Source of the DNA: an uncultured Poribacteria bacterium
GTDB lineage: Bacteria > Poribacteria > WGA-4E > WGA-3G
Length of the DNA stretch: 64,000 nucleotides
Direction of reading: 5' to 3'
NCBI GenBank assembly: GCA_958295855.1
Contig: OY282383.1
Location: 5,208,329-5,272,328, forward strand
Made by a program: the position numbers and the translations under genes. The notes below the pieces were generated by a model. It worked only from the letters and a program-made list of their open reading frames with translations, did not search any database and was not told the DNA's origin. Shown here piece by piece: positions 51,066 to 58,688 of the stretch (positions are counted from its first letter, which is position 1; each line of letters opens with the position of its first letter).

Positions 51066-51094
51066 AGTATAGCAGGAATGACCGGTCATGTCAA
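51066..51094 (-). promoter_or_regulatory. Promoter of the Rpn gene, with pentanucleotide repeat
   Basis: Minus strand TTGACA, 17 bp containing CCGG, TATACT. The -10 is followed by further TATAC/TATAG units (5-bp repeats, 51050-51071). Same promoter as at 55999 and 63135. Confidence 0.85.
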
Positions 51095-51105
51095 CCAAAA
51101 AGACG

Positions 51106-51146
51106 AAAAAAAAAGCAGGGCAGCGAACCGAAGTCCACCGCCCCGC
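51106..51146 (-). terminator. Intrinsic terminator of the lamin-tail protein gene
   Basis: Minus strand: a GC-rich imperfect stem (GCGGGGCGGTG with CGCTGCCCTGC, including G-U pairs) followed by nine T residues. Confidence 0.8.
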
Positions 51147-51179
51147 CTTGGTTAGGTTAGTTAGAATATTCCCTGAATC

Positions 51180-54100
51180 TTAATCTTGAGCTTTCAAATC
51201 ACCCCACGTCGTCGTGAGTTTATTCGCAGCACCAATATGCCCGCGCAAGCGAGTCGCACCCGTCAGACGCTGACGATTCCCATCAAACGAAACATCTTCT
51301 ATCTGATAATAGTAGACAATGTTCGGTTTGGCAGTCTTGTCGGTGTAGCTGTAAGTCTGCTTTTCGCCTGTGGTACCCGCACCCTCAATCATCGTGGGAT
51401 TGATAACCACAAACTCACCCGTCTTCGTCGCACTACGCAGAATGTTAAACCCTGCATTGTTCAACTCCGACTGGGTCGTCCACTTGATAACTACACCAGC
51501 ATCCGTACGTTTGGGTAAGAAACTTGACAAAGACACTGGCAAAGCAGTACCTGGATAGTAGCCCGGTGTGCCGACATCGTCTGCAATACCGTAGTAGGTG
51601 TCGCTCGGAATCCGGGTCAGTTGTGGATGATCTTTCGCGCTACGCCACTCGCCTGCAACGCCGCTGTCATAGGAGCGGATAAGCGAGATACGTTTCTCCG
51701 GATTACCAATCTTATCCTCTGTCAACAGATCCGCACCAATCGTCACTTGGTCTGTGTGAGTGTTGCCTGTCTGATCTTTGCCGAACAACGTCAACGTGAA
51801 CCCTTTCATGCTCAGCATCGTAAACCGGCTATTCTCAACCTCTAATGCATTCCGCGCAGGGACGTGGTTCCACAGGAGCATCACGCGATGCGAGTTGATC
51901 GGCTGCGTCGAAGAACCACGACGCGTCGCAATCAGCAGCGTCTGGTTCGGGCCAATAACAAAACCGTCAGGCAGAGGGATAGTGATCTTCCGACGGGAAT
52001 GCACATCATCGGCCGTCACATTGTCTATTCCCAGACGCCACGCATTAAGGTTGACACCTTGGGTAGGCGAAGTATTGCGGAGCTCTATCCATTGCGGATG
52101 ACGCCCGCCATCGGAGACTACCATAATCTCACTGATGGTAACTGCACCACTAGCAAGATCGCCCGGTTTTTCCTTGATGGCATCATTCGGGAAACCAGGT
52201 GTGCCACCATTGGCATCAGTGTCACCCGCACTCCGGTCATACCCGAGCCCGGTGTAAGCTGCATGCCCCCACACTTTTTCGCCAAAACCTTCACCGGTCT
52301 TATTGCGCTTATACACTCTATCCCTGGTAAATTCGCCATCAATCGAGTCGCCGTTCTGGGTGGGCGTGGCAATCAGGGGCCAAATACTGGTTTTCAACGC
52401 CTCATTTGATATACGGAGCTCACCACTGATATCGACGATGTTTTCGTGGTTCGTCTTATCTTTATTGCTGCGCAGCACTAACAGGAAGTTAGCGCCACCA
52501 TTCGGCAGATTTTCTATCCCGCCCTTCGCATCATAGAACCTTGCATCCGTCTGGAGACCGCTCTTTTCCTGATCTACTACCGCAGTCATACCATTCGAAT
52601 CCCCAAACTTTTTGCCGCGCGCTAAAGGCGTGCTCAACGGATCTTTGTTCACTATCAGCAGTACCTTGCCTGCACCGAGTTTGAGATCACGATCCGGGAA
52701 ATCCAGAATAGTCGCTTCCTTACCCGTATCCTTATTGCCGTCTGGAGTGATAATGCTCAAACCCCATTTTTTGAGATTGGCTTCACCCGTGCCCCTGTTG
52801 AGGAGCTCTATCCAAATGTTGTTATCGTTGGTGCTGTGCCCTATCTCGTTGATGACAACATTATACGGAATAGAGGTTCTGTTTGCCTGCGTTATCTGCG
52901 TGGCAGGTGCTGCCCCCGGGGTCGCGATACGATTGGGCCCAATATTTTGCGTAGGCGCCGCGCTGGCTGCCCAACTACCGCTATACCTGCCATTCTTCAC
53001 CTCTTTCAAGACCTTGTTATCAACCTTCGCCTTAAAGTTGTTCCCATCTTGCGCGAGGGTACGGCGCATGGAAATCAGATTAACAGGGGAGGCAGCGGAA
53101 GTCCCAGTCGTTGCCCTAGTTCGCCCACTTTGGCCCGGCACGTTCCATCTGCCATTCCCCAAGTTACTTACGGTATCAACCGCCCTGGTATCGGGAGTGA
53201 AAGCATCGAGGCCTGGCGTGATTTTCAACGCGTATTTTGACAAATCAGCAATAGCCGCACCAGCATTGTAAATCTCAATCCACTGGCTCAACTTCGGATC
53301 GGCTTGAGACGCATCGCTGCCCCACATGATTTCGGTGATGATGGGACCCACTGTTTTAGCATTGGCCGCGTTTACCGTACGCTGAACCAATTCAATTGTA
53401 CCACCGTTGGTGTTGGGACCTAACAAGCTTTCTAAGTTCGGCAAGCCCTTTTGCTGCCTAGCAGCCACAGATACGCCGGTGTTTGAGGCACCCGCATCGT
53501 TGTGCGTTATGATAGCAAAACCTTTTGCGCCTAACGGGCCAGATGGCAAAGTCAGCTCCGCTACGACAGGCACACCCAAATCGGGTGCATCTACCGTCCG
53601 ATCCTCATCCGGACCGATTGCCGGCATACTACTAGCTATCGTCGCGGTGATTTTCTGGCCAGCCTCACCATCAGCAACGGTAATCGTACCACCGTTAAGC
53701 GATAGCCCCATTTTAACTTTTAACCCATCCTTATCCACACCGTCTCCAGCTACCAATTCATAGGAGAAGATGAGTCCTGTCTCGCGGACCTCATCATTAC
53801 TCGCAGCCGAATCATAGACGGCGTTCTTTTCCACAGCAGTAGTACCTGTATTAGGTCCAATAAGCAGCGTGATGAAGGGGGTACCCGTCACCATCAACCC
53901 GTCATCATCAATATTATCGAACGCGACCTTAACCCGAATTGTGTCTCCTGCAAGATAATTTTTTTCATCACTAATGAAAGTTGCCACAGGATTTCCTAGA
54001 GCGGCATCTACTCTTACATCGGCTAACTCGTTCCCTATTGTTGGCGTGTCACCAGCAGCCGCGGCTGGAGTAATAGTAACAATACCAGTACCAGCGGTAC

Positions 54101-54560
54101 CAGCATTATCCGTAATTTGCACAAAGCCTGTAATCGCCGCAGCTGCTGTATCGATTGCTAGACCGTCATCATCTGTCTCGCCTGATACGACAGTGTAGTC
54201 AAATAGCAACTCAACATCTGCAGCGGCAGACGCTCCAGGCAACCCTACGTAATCACCATCACTGTCGGTACGCAACGCGAATTCACGCACCTCGCTCCCA
54301 ACCGTCACCGCAAGGGTTATTGGAACTTCAGGATCATCGGCCACATATTTTGTGGGCCCACCGGTTACACTTGCTGTAACAGTAATTGTAATTGTATCGC
54401 CCACTCCAAATGCGGTAGCGGGAGATGTTGGGCTATTCACTTCTGTAACCGCAAAGGTCGGTGCAGCGGCCTGAACCGCAGGGGGCACCAGGAATACAGC
54501 GATTAATAAAGCAACTAAACATCCTAATCCTAAGGAAAATTTCGATTTAGTTGACAACAT
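51180..54560 (-). CDS. Secreted multidomain surface protein with lamin-tail domains, 1126 aa
   Basis: ATG 54560 is behind AAGGAGGAAATTACGA. Signal peptide at 1-31 (hydrophobic L-G-C-L-V-A-L-L-I-A-V-F-L-V, cleavage after V-Q-A-A). Residues 35-370 hold about three bacterial Ig-like/cadherin-like repeats (G-D-T-I-T-I-T-V-T-A-S-V, G-D-T-I-R-V-K-V-A-F-D). Lamin-tail domains start near 403 (I-I-T-E-I-M-W-G), 565 (V-V-I-N-E-I-G-H) and 807 (V-T-I-S-E-I-M-V-V), each with W-I-E-I/L. From about 1007 there is a fibronectin-like module (V-I-K-W-T-T-Q-S-E-L-N-N-A-G-F) like the C-terminal modules of secreted Bacteroidetes proteins. The last residues, G-A-A-N-K-L-T-T-T-W-G-D-L-K, share a tail motif with the PD40 propellers. 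Five promoters precede it. Confidence 0.85.
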   Translation of the reverse strand: MLSTKSKFSLGLGCLVALLIAVFLVPPAVQAAAPTFAVTEVNSPTSPATAFGVGDTITITVTASVTGGPTKYVADDPEVPITLAVTVGSEVREFALRTDSDGDYVGLPGASAAADVELLFDYTVVSGETDDDGLAIDTAAAAITGFVQITDNAGTAGTGIVTITPAAAAGDTPTIGNELADVRVDAALGNPVATFISDEKNYLAGDTIRVKVAFDNIDDDGLMVTGTPFITLLIGPNTGTTAVEKNAVYDSAASNDEVRETGLIFSYELVAGDGVDKDGLKVKMGLSLNGGTITVADGEAGQKITATIASSMPAIGPDEDRTVDAPDLGVPVVAELTLPSGPLGAKGFAIITHNDAGASNTGVSVAARQQKGLPNLESLLGPNTNGGTIELVQRTVNAANAKTVGPIITEIMWGSDASQADPKLSQWIEIYNAGAAIADLSKYALKITPGLDAFTPDTRAVDTVSNLGNGRWNVPGQSGRTRATTGTSAASPVNLISMRRTLAQDGNNFKAKVDNKVLKEVKNGRYSGSWAASAAPTQNIGPNRIATPGAAPATQITQANRTSIPYNVVINEIGHSTNDNNIWIELLNRGTGEANLKKWGLSIITPDGNKDTGKEATILDFPDRDLKLGAGKVLLIVNKDPLSTPLARGKKFGDSNGMTAVVDQEKSGLQTDARFYDAKGGIENLPNGGANFLLVLRSNKDKTNHENIVDISGELRISNEALKTSIWPLIATPTQNGDSIDGEFTRDRVYKRNKTGEGFGEKVWGHAAYTGLGYDRSAGDTDANGGTPGFPNDAIKEKPGDLASGAVTISEIMVVSDGGRHPQWIELRNTSPTQGVNLNAWRLGIDNVTADDVHSRRKITIPLPDGFVIGPNQTLLIATRRGSSTQPINSHRVMLLWNHVPARNALEVENSRFTMLSMKGFTLTLFGKDQTGNTHTDQVTIGADLLTEDKIGNPEKRISLIRSYDSGVAGEWRSAKDHPQLTRIPSDTYYGIADDVGTPGYYPGTALPVSLSSFLPKRTDAGVVIKWTTQSELNNAGFNILRSATKTGEFVVINPTMIEGAGTTGEKQTYSYTDKTAKPNIVYYYQIEDVSFDGNRQRLTGATRLRGHIGAANKLTTTWGDLKAQD

Positions 54561-54722
54561 TCGTAATTTCCTCCTTGAAATCAAACTAAAAAACATTCAT
54601 TATCTAATATGCAGATAGCATCTCACGCTGAGAAGCCTATCCACTTTCACATTGAAATATCAAGAACAGATTTAGGAATAAAATCTATTCTGAACTAACC
54701 ATCGTAATAAATAACGTTGTGC

Positions 54723-54751
54723 ATTGTAAAAGAGTTACGAAAAAGTGTCAA
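54723..54751 (-). promoter_or_regulatory. Promoter 1 of the lamin-tail protein gene
   Basis: Minus strand TTGACA, 17 bp, TACAAT. Confidence 0.75.
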
Positions 54752-54821
54752 CTCATTTTACCGGCACAATCCAACAGGGTGTACTACAAATTTCTAATTA
54801 CACATGCAATAACGTTAGTGC

Positions 54822-54850
54822 ATTATAAGAGGGTTACAAAAAATTGTCAA
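54822..54850 (-). promoter_or_regulatory. Promoter 2 of the lamin-tail protein gene
   Basis: Minus strand TTGACA, 17 bp, TATAAT. Confidence 0.8.
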
Positions 54851-54897
54851 CCCAATTTTACGTGCACAATCTGACAGGACGTTGCGATTTTCTATTA

Positions 54898-54926
54898 ATT
54901 ATACAGGCAATAGTGAAAAAAGTCAA
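54898..54926 (-). promoter_or_regulatory. Promoter 3 of the lamin-tail protein gene
   Basis: Minus strand TTGACT, 17 bp, TATAAT, in the first 63-bp unit. Confidence 0.75.
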
Positions 54927-54960
54927 ATATTTTTTCAGGAATTCCTGACACTTGCTATTA

Positions 54961-54989
54961 ATTATACATGCAATGTAAGAAAAAGTCAA
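54961..54989 (-). promoter_or_regulatory. Promoter 4 of the lamin-tail protein gene
   Basis: Minus strand TTGACT, 17 bp, TATAAT, in the second 63-bp unit. Confidence 0.75.
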
Positions 54990-55023
54990 GTGTTTTTTCA
55001 GGAATTCCTGACACTTGCTATTA

Positions 55024-55052
55024 ATTATACATGCAATGTGAAAAAAAGTCAA
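55024..55052 (-). promoter_or_regulatory. Promoter 5 of the lamin-tail protein gene
   Basis: Minus strand TTGACT, 17 bp, TATAAT, in the third 63-bp unit. Confidence 0.75.
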
Positions 55053-55065
55053 ATATTTTTTTTGT

Positions 55066-55223
55066 ATTGCTGATTTTTCTCGTCTGAATCACGGATTTAC
55101 ACGGATGCCACGGATAAACGCGGATTTTGGGGTGCCCTTTCCATTCCACCTCTTTTGTAGGGGTAGGTCTCGTGCCTACCCTTTATCCCTCACGCGCCGG
55201 GGTGTTTTGTAGGGGCAGAGCGT
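55066..55223. repeat. Interspersed repeats downstream of the Uma2 gene
   Basis: Family A at about 55076-55135 and family B at about 55156-55185 (GTAGGGGTAGGTCTCGTGCC). No gene. Confidence 0.7.
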
Positions 55224-55958
55224 TTAGGTTCGTGCTTTCAAGCGTTCAAGTTCTTCTCGGAGGCGTGCGGTTTCCGCTTCGGAGGCATCTGCGCGTTGTT
55301 TTTCAGCATCTGCGCGTTGTTTTTCAGCGTCTGCGCGTTGTTCTGCAGCATCCAAGCGTTCCGCAGGTGTTGGTAGCCACATCTGGGCGCCAGGGTCGTA
55401 GAACCGAAGCCCTGTCTCGCGCACATGCAGGTCTAACCCCAGCGTCTCCGAAGGCACACTCCCATCTGCGCGCGCAGCAATGGGAACATACACACCAGAC
55501 ACGAGACGAAACCCCATCAGCGGTGCAGGGAGATACAGCCTCTCCGCATCATAGAGGAAATACTCCGCAACGCCCAGCGACGCATAGAGTGCCTTCTTGT
55601 CACCGAGGTCGTTCCGAAACGTGTTCTTGCTCGAGAACTCTAACACAAAGTCCGGCGGCTTGCCCTCCTCCCAGATTTTATAGATGCGGCGTTGTTTACG
55701 TCCCACGCCGAAAGAGACAAACACATCGGGAGAAACAGAATGCCGAGAATCCCCCTCTACATAATACATCATCAGGTTCCCAGAGACATATACGTCGGGA
55801 AACTTCTCGAAGTGGGGGATGAGCGTCTGGTGGGCGCGCATGAGTTCCTCACGATGTTTGTCTGTTTCTGCCATAGGTTTTCCATCCGATTCAGGGTATT
55901 CCGCCGAGTGTTCTGTCGGCGCGTAAGCGATTGGAGGTGTGTTTGGATAGCTTGCCAT
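55224..55958 (-). CDS. Uma2-family (DUF820) PD-(D/E)XK nuclease with coiled-coil tail
   Basis: 244 aa. ATG 55958 (M-A-S-Y-P-N) is preferred, with AAAGGAG 8 nt upstream; an ATG two codons earlier is too close to that site. The Uma2 domain spans about 20-185: G-N-L-M-M-Y-Y-V-E-G, S-P-D-V-F-V-S-F-G (Asp), P-D-F-V-L-E-F-S-S-K-N-T (Glu and downstream Lys), L-G-V-A-E-Y-F-L-Y-D. Residues 195-244 form a coiled coil built of Q-R-A-D-A-E-K repeats ending L-R-E-E-L-E-R-L-K-A. Biological role unknown; such genes are highly expanded in some cyanobacteria, Planctomycetes and Poribacteria. Confidence 0.87.
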   Translation of the reverse strand: MASYPNTPPIAYAPTEHSAEYPESDGKPMAETDKHREELMRAHQTLIPHFEKFPDVYVSGNLMMYYVEGDSRHSVSPDVFVSFGVGRKQRRIYKIWEEGKPPDFVLEFSSKNTFRNDLGDKKALYASLGVAEYFLYDAERLYLPAPLMGFRLVSGVYVPIAARADGSVPSETLGLDLHVRETGLRFYDPGAQMWLPTPAERLDAAEQRADAEKQRADAEKQRADASEAETARLREELERLKART

Positions 55959-55998
55959 GAACATATCTCCTTTATTTGGTGACTCGTTTGCTGTCTAT

Positions 55999-56027
55999 AG
56001 TATAGCAGGAGTGGCCGGTGATGTCAA
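55999..56027 (-). promoter_or_regulatory. Promoter of the Uma2 gene at 55224-55958
   Basis: Minus strand TTGACA, 17 bp with CCGG in it, TATACT; same design as 51066-51094. Confidence 0.85.
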
Positions 56028-56342
56028 CCAAAAATCTGAATGCACGGATTTTTCTCGTCTGAATCGCGGATTTACGCGGATTACGCAGAATGACGCGGAT
56101 TTTGGGGTCTCGCGCGTGTCGGCATTTTTTTGTAGGGACAGAACAACAGCGACTCCAAAAGAAATGGGAACCACTACGGTGTGAAATGACAGCATTCAGC
56201 CTCATCTATCGCTCCCCCGAAACAGCCGATCGCTTTGTCGTTGCAGAACAGTTTGCCTTTAAAACAAGGAGTCAACAATAAACGCAAAAGCTTCCATATT
56301 CACTTTGTACGAGCAACGCCGCAGGGATTGCCGGTTTTTCTT
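56028..56342. repeat. Repeat-containing gap between Uma2 and the first Rpn copy
   Basis: Family A at about 56040-56106, then a stretch with no recognised gene. At 56307-56344 there is a degenerate copy (ACGCCGCAGGGATTGCCGG) of the hairpin found at 61706-61732, next to a T-rich TTTTTCTTTT. Confidence 0.6.
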
Positions 56343-56372
56343 TTGACATTCCACAATAAAATGATATATAAT
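56343..56372 (+). promoter_or_regulatory. Promoter of Rpn copy 1 (leaderless)
   Basis: TTGACA, 18 bp, TATAAT; the ATG is 6 nt after the -10 box, so transcription should start at or next to the start codon. Confidence 0.75.
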
Positions 56373-56378
56373 ATCAAT

Positions 56379-57386
56379 ATGAAACAAGGTAACCGCTTAC
56401 CGCATCAACAATTTGACATCGTCGCCAAAGACCCGTTCTACGTCTTTCCAGAAGATATGCTGCGCTTCCTGATGGATAGGCTTGACTTTGAGTTCATTGA
56501 ACATGTTGATAGCACTTTAACCACAGTCGAAGTCCGGCACATGGATATCTTGATAAAAGTGCTGCTTGAGGGGCAGCCGGTTTTGATACATTGCGAAATC
56601 CAGACAGACGATAGCCGGCAGCCGGACATGGTGCGCCGCAATGTGGGATATCTTGGCAGATGTTACGAGAAATATGGGCTGCCGATCTATTCTTTCGTGC
56701 TTTATCTCCGGTCGACAGCTGGACAGAAAGATCCAGGCGGGTATTTCCAAAATGTGCCGGGGCACCGTTTCATTGTAGAGTACCAGGTGATTCGGCTAAA
56801 CGAGGTTGATGGAGAGCCAATCCTTGCAGCGCAGCAGCCGGGGTTGATGCCGTTTACACCTTTGATGAAACCGCCTGCTGGTATGTCAGGGCTTGAGTGG
56901 ACAGCACATTGTGCTGAGGTCACACAGTCGCTGTCAGTGGATGCGGGGGTGCGAAATAATTTATTAGTAGAGTTATGGGTAATGAGTGGTTTAGCGCATG
57001 AGCGTCCAGCCCTCTTAACATTCATTCCGGAGGATATTGTGAACGAGTCATCAGTTTATCAAATGATTATTGAACGCGGCGTAGAACAAGGCATTGAACA
57101 AGGCATTGAACAAGGGCGGCAACTAGGCATTGAACAAGGCATTGAACAAGGCACTGAACAAGGCATTGAACAAGGGAAGCAACTGGGCGAGAAGGAAAGT
57201 ACTATTGCGCACATCTTAGCCATACTTGATGTGCGTTTCGATGTAAGTACCGCACCCGCCTTGACTTCTTTGCTTGAAGCAATTGACGATTTACAACAAC
57301 TCAGGCACCTGTTTGACGAAGCTTTAGCGGTGGAGCACTTGGAGAATTTCCTCCACGCGTTGCAAACTGCGCGGCCTGGTGCTTAA
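56379..57386 (+). CDS. Rpn-family PD-(D/E)XK nuclease, array copy 1
   Basis: 335 aa. The start M-K-Q-G-N-R-L-P-H-Q-Q-F-D is fixed by the -10 box 6 nt upstream and by alignment with copies 2-4. The nuclease domain (about 5-190) has V-R-H-M-D-I-L-I-K-V (Asp), V-L-I-H-C-E-I-Q-T-D-D (E-x-Q) and N-V-G-Y-L-G-R-C-Y-E-K-Y. A second part (190-230) has L-V-E-L-W-V-M-S-G-L. The hinge (about 232-268) is made of E-Q-G-I repeats. The type-1 tail (about 275-335) ends F-L-H-A-L-Q-T-A-R-P-G-A. Its first 9 residues differ from the other copies. No ribosome site. Confidence 0.83.
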   Translation: MKQGNRLPHQQFDIVAKDPFYVFPEDMLRFLMDRLDFEFIEHVDSTLTTVEVRHMDILIKVLLEGQPVLIHCEIQTDDSRQPDMVRRNVGYLGRCYEKYGLPIYSFVLYLRSTAGQKDPGGYFQNVPGHRFIVEYQVIRLNEVDGEPILAAQQPGLMPFTPLMKPPAGMSGLEWTAHCAEVTQSLSVDAGVRNNLLVELWVMSGLAHERPALLTFIPEDIVNESSVYQMIIERGVEQGIEQGIEQGRQLGIEQGIEQGTEQGIEQGKQLGEKESTIAHILAILDVRFDVSTAPALTSLLEAIDDLQQLRHLFDEALAVEHLENFLHALQTARPGA

Positions 57387-57554
57387 TCTGTATTGAAGTC
57401 GGGTGCAGGTGTTGATTGCGGAGGTTATTGTGCGAGAGTCATCAGTTTACCAAAAAATTTTTGCAAGAAAATTAAATTGCTTGAAAACCGGCCGTTTTTT
57501 TAACTTGTAAAGCACCTCTTGACATCCTACAATAAATGCTATATAATTACGCCT
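57387..57554 (+). repeat. 168-bp intergenic unit of the Rpn array, copy 1
   Basis: Near-identical to 58521-58688 and 59799-59966, all exactly 168 bp. It contains a vestige readable as A-E-V-I-V-R-E-S-S-V-Y-Q-K-I, which matches E-D-I-V-N-E-S-S-V-Y-Q-M-I of the nuclease proteins, then a T-rich stretch and the next promoter. Confidence 0.85.
57519..57547 (+). promoter_or_regulatory. Promoter of Rpn copy 2 (leaderless)
   Basis: TTGACA, 17 bp, TATAAT; ATG 7 nt after the -10 box. Confidence 0.8.
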
Positions 57555-58520
57555 ATGGAAAACCATCGAGATGAAAAACAAAATGCATCTGGCGAAATTA
57601 TTTTACCGCATCAGCAATTTGACATCGTCGCCAAAGACCCGTTCTACGTGTTTCCAGAAGATATGCTGCGCTTCCTGATGGATAGGCTTGACTTTGAGTT
57701 CATTGAACATGTTGATAGCACTTTAACCACAGTCGAAGTCCGCCACATGGATATCTTGATAAAAGTGCTGCTTGAGGGGCAGCCGGTTTTGATACATTGC
57801 GAGATCCAGACAGACGATAGCCGGCAGCCGGACATGGTGCGCCGCAATGTGGGATATCTTGGCAGATGTTACGAGAAATATGGGCTGCCGATCTATTCTT
57901 TCGTGCTTTATCTCCGGTCGACAGCTGGACAGAAAGATCCAGGCGGGTATTTCCAAAATGTGCCGGGGCACCGTTTCATTGTAGAGTACCAGGTGATTCG
58001 GCTGAACGAGGTTGATGGAGAGCCAATCCTTGCAGCACAGCAGCCGGGGTTGATGCCGTTTACACCTTTGATGAAACCGCCTGCCGGTATGTCAGGGCTT
58101 GAGTGGACGCGGCATTGTGCTGAGGTAACACAGTCGTTGCCGGTAGATTCGGCGGTGCGGAATAATTTAGTGGTAGAGTTATGGGTAATGAGCGGTTTGG
58201 CGCATGAGCGTCCACACCTCTTAACATTCATTCCGGAGGATATTGTGAACGAGTCATCAGTTTATCAAATGATTATTGAACGCGGCGTAGAACAAGGCAT
58301 TGAACGCGGGAAGCAACTGGGGGCGAAGGAAACTGCTATTGCGAACATCTTAGCCCTACTTGATGCGCGTTTCGAGGTGAGTACCGCACCCGACTTGGCT
58401 TCTTTGCTTGAAGCAATTGACGATTTGCAACAACTCGGGCACCTGTTTCACGAAGCTTTAGCGGTGGAGCACTTGGAGAATTTCCTCCACGCGTTGCAAA
58501 CTGCGCGGCATGGTGCTTAA
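57555..58520 (+). CDS. Rpn-family PD-(D/E)XK nuclease, array copy 2
   Basis: 321 aa, the shortest copy. The start M-E-N-H-R-D-E-K-Q follows the -10 box by 7 nt; upstream codons in frame lie within the promoter. The nuclease head is almost identical to copies 1, 3 and 4 (M-D-I-L and C-E-I-Q present). The hinge is reduced to about three repeats (V-E-Q-G-I-E-R-G-K-Q-L-G). Type-1 tail ending A-L-Q-T-A-R-H-G-A. A few substitutions cluster near V-D-S-A-V-R-N-N-L-V-V. A recent duplicate; function as for copy 1. Confidence 0.83.
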   Translation: MENHRDEKQNASGEIILPHQQFDIVAKDPFYVFPEDMLRFLMDRLDFEFIEHVDSTLTTVEVRHMDILIKVLLEGQPVLIHCEIQTDDSRQPDMVRRNVGYLGRCYEKYGLPIYSFVLYLRSTAGQKDPGGYFQNVPGHRFIVEYQVIRLNEVDGEPILAAQQPGLMPFTPLMKPPAGMSGLEWTRHCAEVTQSLPVDSAVRNNLVVELWVMSGLAHERPHLLTFIPEDIVNESSVYQMIIERGVEQGIERGKQLGAKETAIANILALLDARFEVSTAPDLASLLEAIDDLQQLGHLFHEALAVEHLENFLHALQTARHGA

Positions 58521-58688
58521 TCTGTATTGAAGTCGGGTGCAGGTGTTGATTGCGGAGGTTATTGTGCGAGAGTCCTCAGTTTACCAAAAAATTTTTGCAA
58601 GAAAATTAAATTGCTTGAAAACCGGCCGTTTTTTTAACTTGTAAAGGGCCTCTTGACATCCTGCAATAAATGCTATATAATTACGACT
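58521..58688 (+). repeat. 168-bp intergenic unit of the Rpn array, copy 2
   Basis: Same content as 57387-57554, including the E-S-S-V-Y-Q-K-I vestige and the promoter of the next gene. Confidence 0.85.
58653..58681 (+). promoter_or_regulatory. Promoter of Rpn copy 3 (leaderless)
   Basis: TTGACA, 17 bp, TATAAT; ATG 7 nt after the -10 box. Confidence 0.8.

Larger units (their letters stand above)
54715..54883 (-). repeat. Pair of about 68-bp direct repeats, each with a promoter
   Basis: Copies at 54715-54783 and 54813-54883 share GTGCATTrTAAnAG, GTTAC, TGTCAAC, the TTTTAC block, GCACAATC and ACAGG in order. Each includes one promoter facing the lamin-tail gene. Confidence 0.75.
54893..55065 (-). 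repeat. 63-bp tandem repeat array (about 2.7 copies) carrying promoters and palindromes
   Basis: Unit starts at 54893, 54956 and 55019. Each has CTATTAATTATAC, a short A-run before GTCAA, and (first two) the perfect palindrome TCAGGAATTCCTGA (54935-54948, 54998-55011). AT-rich; not a CRISPR, as there are no unique spacers. Confidence 0.9.

Noticed and set aside
54893..55065. Possible CRISPR array in the 63-bp repeats
   Set aside because: Units are contiguous tandem repeats with no unique spacers and contain promoters; no cas genes are near.
54858..55073. Small overlapping frames in the AT-rich repeat region
   Set aside because: Both strands are open due to the tandem repeat; no ribosome sites or homology.
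57519..57554. Twelve extra N-terminal codons on Rpn copies 2-4 (M-T-S-Y-N-K / M-T-S-C-N-K)
   Set aside because: These codons overlap the -35 and -10 boxes; the ATG right after the -10 is the likely start.
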